From an uncultured Fibrobacterota bacterium (lineage in GTDB: Bacteria; Fibrobacterota; Chitinivibrionia; Chitinivibrionales; CAIOZP01): a stretch of 8,380 nt of DNA. The stretch spans positions 1 through 8,380 of the forward strand of contig CAIOZP010000628.1 of NCBI GenBank assembly GCA_903862805.1, read 5' to 3'. The translations under genes and the position numbers were made by a program. The notes beneath the pieces were generated by a model. The model made no database searches. It was given only the letters and a program-made list of their open reading frames with translations, and was not told where the DNA came from. This document shows positions 5,869 through 8,380 of this stretch, one piece after another. The stretch's first letter is position 1. Each line of letters begins with the position of its first letter.

Positions 5869-6936
5869 TTATTGAAGAACGTATTGCTTGACGCTGTCAA
5901 ATGAAATGACCGTTCCGGTCTGCCCTGTCTGGGTCACGGTGTAAGTTCCGCCAGATGGCTTGCCGCCGGTGACGGTCAGGCCATAACTGATTTGTCCGGA
6001 ATAGATGCCAGAGACAATCACTGCGTCGGAAACGGTGCCGTCCTGCGAAACAACTTTTGTTATCGATGTGTACTGGCGGCCGTTGAGCGTGAGATAGAAA
6101 TCACGGTAGTCAACATAGTCAATCGTCACGGTCACCGGAGATCCGAAAACAGAATTGTATGTCACGGCACCGGTCGAGTCGCCGTTATCTGACTCAGATC
6201 CGAGGGCGCCCATTTTTCCGATCTTGCCCTGCGAATGAACGATCGTCTTGTTTGCTTCAATGAAAAATTCGGTGTCGTTGACAGATCGGAAACCGCTGCA
6301 ATAGTAGCTGCCGACTCTTGTGGTTCCTTTCCATACTACGAGCTTGTATGAAACCGGGCCGGGGGAAGCGGTCGTATCACGGATGGTGCTGTCGGTCGAG
6401 TCCGAGAGCATTCCTGTCCATGCGGTGTCGCCAAAATTTTTTCGCATGACTGTGAAAGAGGAACTGTCACGGTGATTCCACGAAAGGTCGATCCGGCCGG
6501 AGATCCCCGCGCTTGCCGAGAAGTTGGCGATGTAGTTTTCGCCGGGATTCAATGCGCGGCCGTCGTCAGCCGAGCTGAAAATAGAAGTGTCACCATTCAG
6601 AAGCAACGATCTTACTTTGTAGAAATAGACACTGTCGTTTATTACTTCTGTGTCGGTGAAAGAGGGTTGAACCACCGCGCCGGAGATCAGCCGGAAATTC
6701 GTGTCTGACGGATTGGACACGCGATACACCAAGTATCCAGAGGCACTGTCAACGCTGTTCCATGTAATCACGACACGTCCGTCTTTAAGCGTGTCCGATG
6801 CGGTTACGTTTGTCGGAATATCCCGTGAATGGCTGCTGCCGCTGCTTGGGTCTAACGTCGATCCGTGCCCGCAACCGCATACAAGCGCCGCAAGAGTCAC
6901 TGGTACCAACACTATTTTAAGCCGTCGGGCCTTCAT
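5869..6936 (-). CDS. Secreted lipoprotein with fibronectin type III domains (355 aa)
   Basis: Residues 1-22 form a lipoprotein signal peptide: basic start (Lys2, Arg4, Arg5), hydrophobic core, and a lipobox-like VCGC with the likely lipidated Cys22. A Ser/Gly-rich linker follows. Two beta-sandwich units are visible: a good fibronectin III domain at about 40-128 (WNSVDSASGYLVYR at 59-72, then YFYKVRS) and a more divergent one at about 132-216 (LSWNHRDSSSFTVMRK). The last 140 residues are a separate beta-rich Gly/Thr/Tyr region that I do not recognise. It is first in the operon, 18 bp before the NicO gene, which suggests a job linked to metal export or surface binding, though an independent envelope role is equally possible. 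The Shine-Dalgarno is weak (GGA about seven bases upstream). FN3-bearing lipoproteins with this Asp/Thr/Ser-rich style are common in Fibrobacterota. Confidence is high for a lipoprotein and low for function. Confidence 0.87.
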   Translation of the reverse strand: MKARRLKIVLVPVTLAALVCGCGHGSTLDPSSGSSHSRDIPTNVTASDTLKDGRVVITWNSVDSASGYLVYRVSNPSDTNFRLISGAVVQPSFTDTEVINDSVYFYKVRSLLLNGDTSIFSSADDGRALNPGENYIANFSASAGISGRIDLSWNHRDSSSFTVMRKNFGDTAWTGMLSDSTDSTIRDTTASPGPVSYKLVVWKGTTRVGSYYCSGFRSVNDTEFFIEANKTIVHSQGKIGKMGALGSESDNGDSTGAVTYNSVFGSPVTVTIDYVDYRDFYLTLNGRQYTSITKVVSQDGTVSDAVIVSGIYSGQISYGLTVTGGKPSGGTYTVTQTGQTGTVISFDSVKQYVLQ

Positions 6937-6970
6937 CCATTTTCCATTTTCAAAGTCTACGCAGACATTT

Positions 6971-7005
6971 CACTGCACCACTAAAAATATATACCACTGC
7001 GCCGC
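6971..7005. promoter_or_regulatory. Direct repeat flanking the AT-rich core of the divergent promoter region
   Basis: CACTGCACCAC (6971-6981) and CACTGCGCCGC (6995-7005) match at 9 of 11 positions with a 24-bp period. They flank an AT-rich tract (6982-6993) that could hold the -10 of the lipoprotein-NicO-DUF6702 operon, read leftward. Paired sites here could bind a regulator of the operon. This does not look like the G-tract RcnR site or the NikR dyad. Confidence 0.3.
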
Positions 7006-7040
7006 CGGAATTTTTTATCCTCAAAAGAGACTGTTTTACT

Positions 7041-7086
7041 GGTAGACGCATCGGAAACAATACCGTATATTTCCCGTCGCGTTACC
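7041..7086. promoter_or_regulatory. Concentric dyad over the glycogen phosphorylase promoter
   Basis: Two inverted repeats share nearly the same centre near 7064. The inner one (7052-7076) has 9 complementary pairs of 12: CGG with CCG, AA with TT, and ATAC with GTAT around a single central C. The outer one pairs GGTA-ACGC (7041-7049, one bulged G) with GCGTTACC (7079-7086), eight pairs. The inner dyad covers the putative -10 (7066-7071), so a repressor bound there would block glgP transcription. Alternatively, if transcription starts further upstream, the same bases could fold as an mRNA leader hairpin. Confidence 0.45.
7043..7071 (+). promoter_or_regulatory. Candidate promoter of glycogen phosphorylase
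   Basis: TAGACG (7043-7048) and TATATT (7066-7071) are separated by the optimal 17 bases and match the -35 and -10 consensus at 4 and 5 of 6 positions. The start would lie near 7078, giving a leader of about 32 bases that includes GAGGG just before the ATG at 7110. Confidence 0.4.
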
Positions 7087-7109
7087 ATTCAAATTTCAAG
7101 TGAGGGAAA

Positions 7110-8380
7110 ATGGCAGCAAAGGGAACTGGAAAAGCGGCGGAGCAGGCACCGGCGAAGACACTCAAGTGGGAGATGCACTATCGTGGTATGAGCGAGAAGG
7201 ATCTCGCCGACGGGTTCCTCAACAAAATGGAATACAACATAGCAAAGGATCGTTATACCTATACACCGTATGACTGCTTCCTCAGCTTTTCTTATGCGGT
7301 TCGCGATCGTTTGATCGAGCGCTGGATCACAACACAGCAGCAGTACCACGACGAAAACGTGAAGCGCGTCTATTATCTGTCGCTCGAATTCCTTATGGGG
7401 CGTCTGCTCGAAAACAATGTAACCAATCTGGGCATTCGCGAAGAAGGTCGCAAGGCTCTTGAGATGCTCGGCCTGTCTTACGATCAACTGATGGATCAGG
7501 AATTTGATGCTGGCCTGGGCAACGGTGGCCTCGGTCGTCTGGCCGCGTGCTTCCTCGATTCGATGGCAACGATGGAACTTCCGGCGGTCGGCTACGGCAT
7601 CCGCTATGAGTTCGGTATCTTCAATCAGAAGATCGTAAACGGGCAGCAGGTCGAATATCCGGAGCAGTGGCTCTCGATGGGAAACCCGTGGGAGATCGAA
7701 CGTCCTGAATACAAGTTCCGCGTTAAACTCTACGGCCGCACTCAGTACCATAACAACGACGAGGGAAAGCTCCGCGTTTATTGGGACGACACCGAAGATG
7801 TATTTGCGATTCCGTACGACACCCCGATCCCAGGCTTCGACAACAACACGGTTAACACGCTTCGTCTCTGGTCGGCGCGTCCAGTCAACGAGTTTGATCT
7901 GGGCAACTTCAATCAGGGCGACTACATTGGCGCCTGCACAGAAAAGCTTTCCAGCGAGAATATCTCGAAGGTGCTTTATCCAAACGATAATAATCATAGC
8001 GGAAAAGAACTGCGCCTCAAGCAGCAGTACTTCTTCACTTCGGCATCTCTGCAAGACATCATGCGTCGTTTTACAAGACACAACAAAGATTTCTCGCTGT
8101 TCCCCGAGAAAAATGCAATCCAACTCAACGATACGCATCCGGCCATTTCAATTGTCGAACTGCTTCGCCTGCTTCTCGACGAGCACAGCCTCGAATGGGA
8201 CAAGGCCTGGGACATTTGCACAAAGACCTTCGCCTACACCAACCACACACTCATGCCGGAAGCGCTGGAGCGTTGGCCAGTGTCACTGATGAAGCATTTG
8301 CTTCCGCGCCACATGGAACTTATTTACGAGATCAACTACCGTTTCCTTCGCCAGGTTTCGTTCAAGTTCCCCGGCGATGT
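7110..8380 (+). CDS. glgP: Glycogen/maltodextrin phosphorylase, N-terminal half (cut by window end)
   Basis: It cleaves alpha-1,4-glucans with phosphate to release glucose-1-phosphate, in the cytoplasm, using pyridoxal phosphate. 423 codons are present, about half of the usual 800-850, and the frame stays open to the last base. Typical GT35 signatures in order: YYLSLEFLMGR (88-98), AGLGNGGLGRLAACFLDS (134-151), GYGIRYEFGIF (161-171), LYPNDNNHSGKELRLKQQYF (289-308), LNDTHP (339-344) and YTNHTLMPEALERW (376-389). The C-terminal domain with the pyridoxal phosphate Lys lies outside. The first 18 residues are Ala/Lys/Gly-rich and non-conserved. The ATG follows GAGGG by three bases, a short but usable spacing. 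The gene is divergent from the lipoprotein operon across 173 bp and probably has its own regulated promoter. Long open frames on the opposite strand here are codon-bias artefacts. Confidence 0.97.
   Translation, partial: MAAKGTGKAAEQAPAKTLKWEMHYRGMSEKDLADGFLNKMEYNIAKDRYTYTPYDCFLSFSYAVRDRLIERWITTQQQYHDENVKRVYYLSLEFLMGRLLENNVTNLGIREEGRKALEMLGLSYDQLMDQEFDAGLGNGGLGRLAACFLDSMATMELPAVGYGIRYEFGIFNQKIVNGQQVEYPEQWLSMGNPWEIERPEYKFRVKLYGRTQYHNNDEGKLRVYWDDTEDVFAIPYDTPIPGFDNNTVNTLRLWSARPVNEFDLGNFNQGDYIGACTEKLSSENISKVLYPNDNNHSGKELRLKQQYFFTSASLQDIMRRFTRHNKDFSLFPEKNAIQLNDTHPAISIVELLRLLLDEHSLEWDKAWDICTKTFAYTNHTLMPEALERWPVSLMKHLLPRHMELIYEINYRFLRQVSFKFPGD

Noticed and set aside
7089..8138. 349-codon frame opposite glycogen phosphorylase
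   Set aside because: The plus strand is clearly a GT35 phosphorylase over the whole span; the antisense frame is long only because of its codon usage.

Overview
The window is an 8.4 kb chromosomal segment of about 50% G+C from a bacterium, most likely a member of the Fibrobacterota-Chlorobi-Bacteroidota (FCB) assemblage. Three things point there: a short sigma-70 factor without region 1.1 (the Chlorobi/Bacteroidota pattern), a small periplasmic protein resembling the mainly Bacteroidota DUF6702 family, and a Ser/Asp/Thr-rich fibronectin-III lipoprotein of the kind common in Fibrobacterota. The phylum is an inference from remembered families. There are no insertion sequences, phage genes, tRNA or rRNA genes and no CRISPR array, so this looks like ordinary core/housekeeping territory with some uncharacterised genes.

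Layout. Positions 1-700 hold no convincing complete gene. A possible protein tail ends at 75, and the rest is unusually rich in inverted repeats and ends in a promoter-like region with an overlapping dyad. At 701-1567 (+) lies a sigma-70 factor. It converges, with a 7-bp gap, on a PlsC-type acyltransferase (1575-2339, -). Next is a large conserved-looking protein of unassigned function (2465 to 4270 or 4318, -), which has a possible TIM-barrel-like core and clustered cysteines. Then comes a compact three-gene minus-strand operon, in transcription order: fibronectin-III lipoprotein (6936-5869), NicO-family Ni/Co transporter with a histidine-rich loop (5850-4900) and a DUF6702-like exported protein (4900-4424). 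The last two genes overlap by one base. Divergently, after 173 bp, glycogen phosphorylase starts at 7110 (+) and runs off the window.

How the genes relate. The lipoprotein-NicO-DUF6702 trio is the only clear operon and probably forms a cell-envelope metal-handling module. The sigma factor, PlsC, the unassigned protein and glycogen phosphorylase are independent transcription units serving transcription, phospholipid synthesis, an unknown reaction and storage-glucan breakdown. The most unusual signals are the unassigned protein, the metal-transport operon with an atypical partner, and strong dyads over the promoters of the sigma factor and of glycogen phosphorylase. No clear new defence or mobile system is visible.
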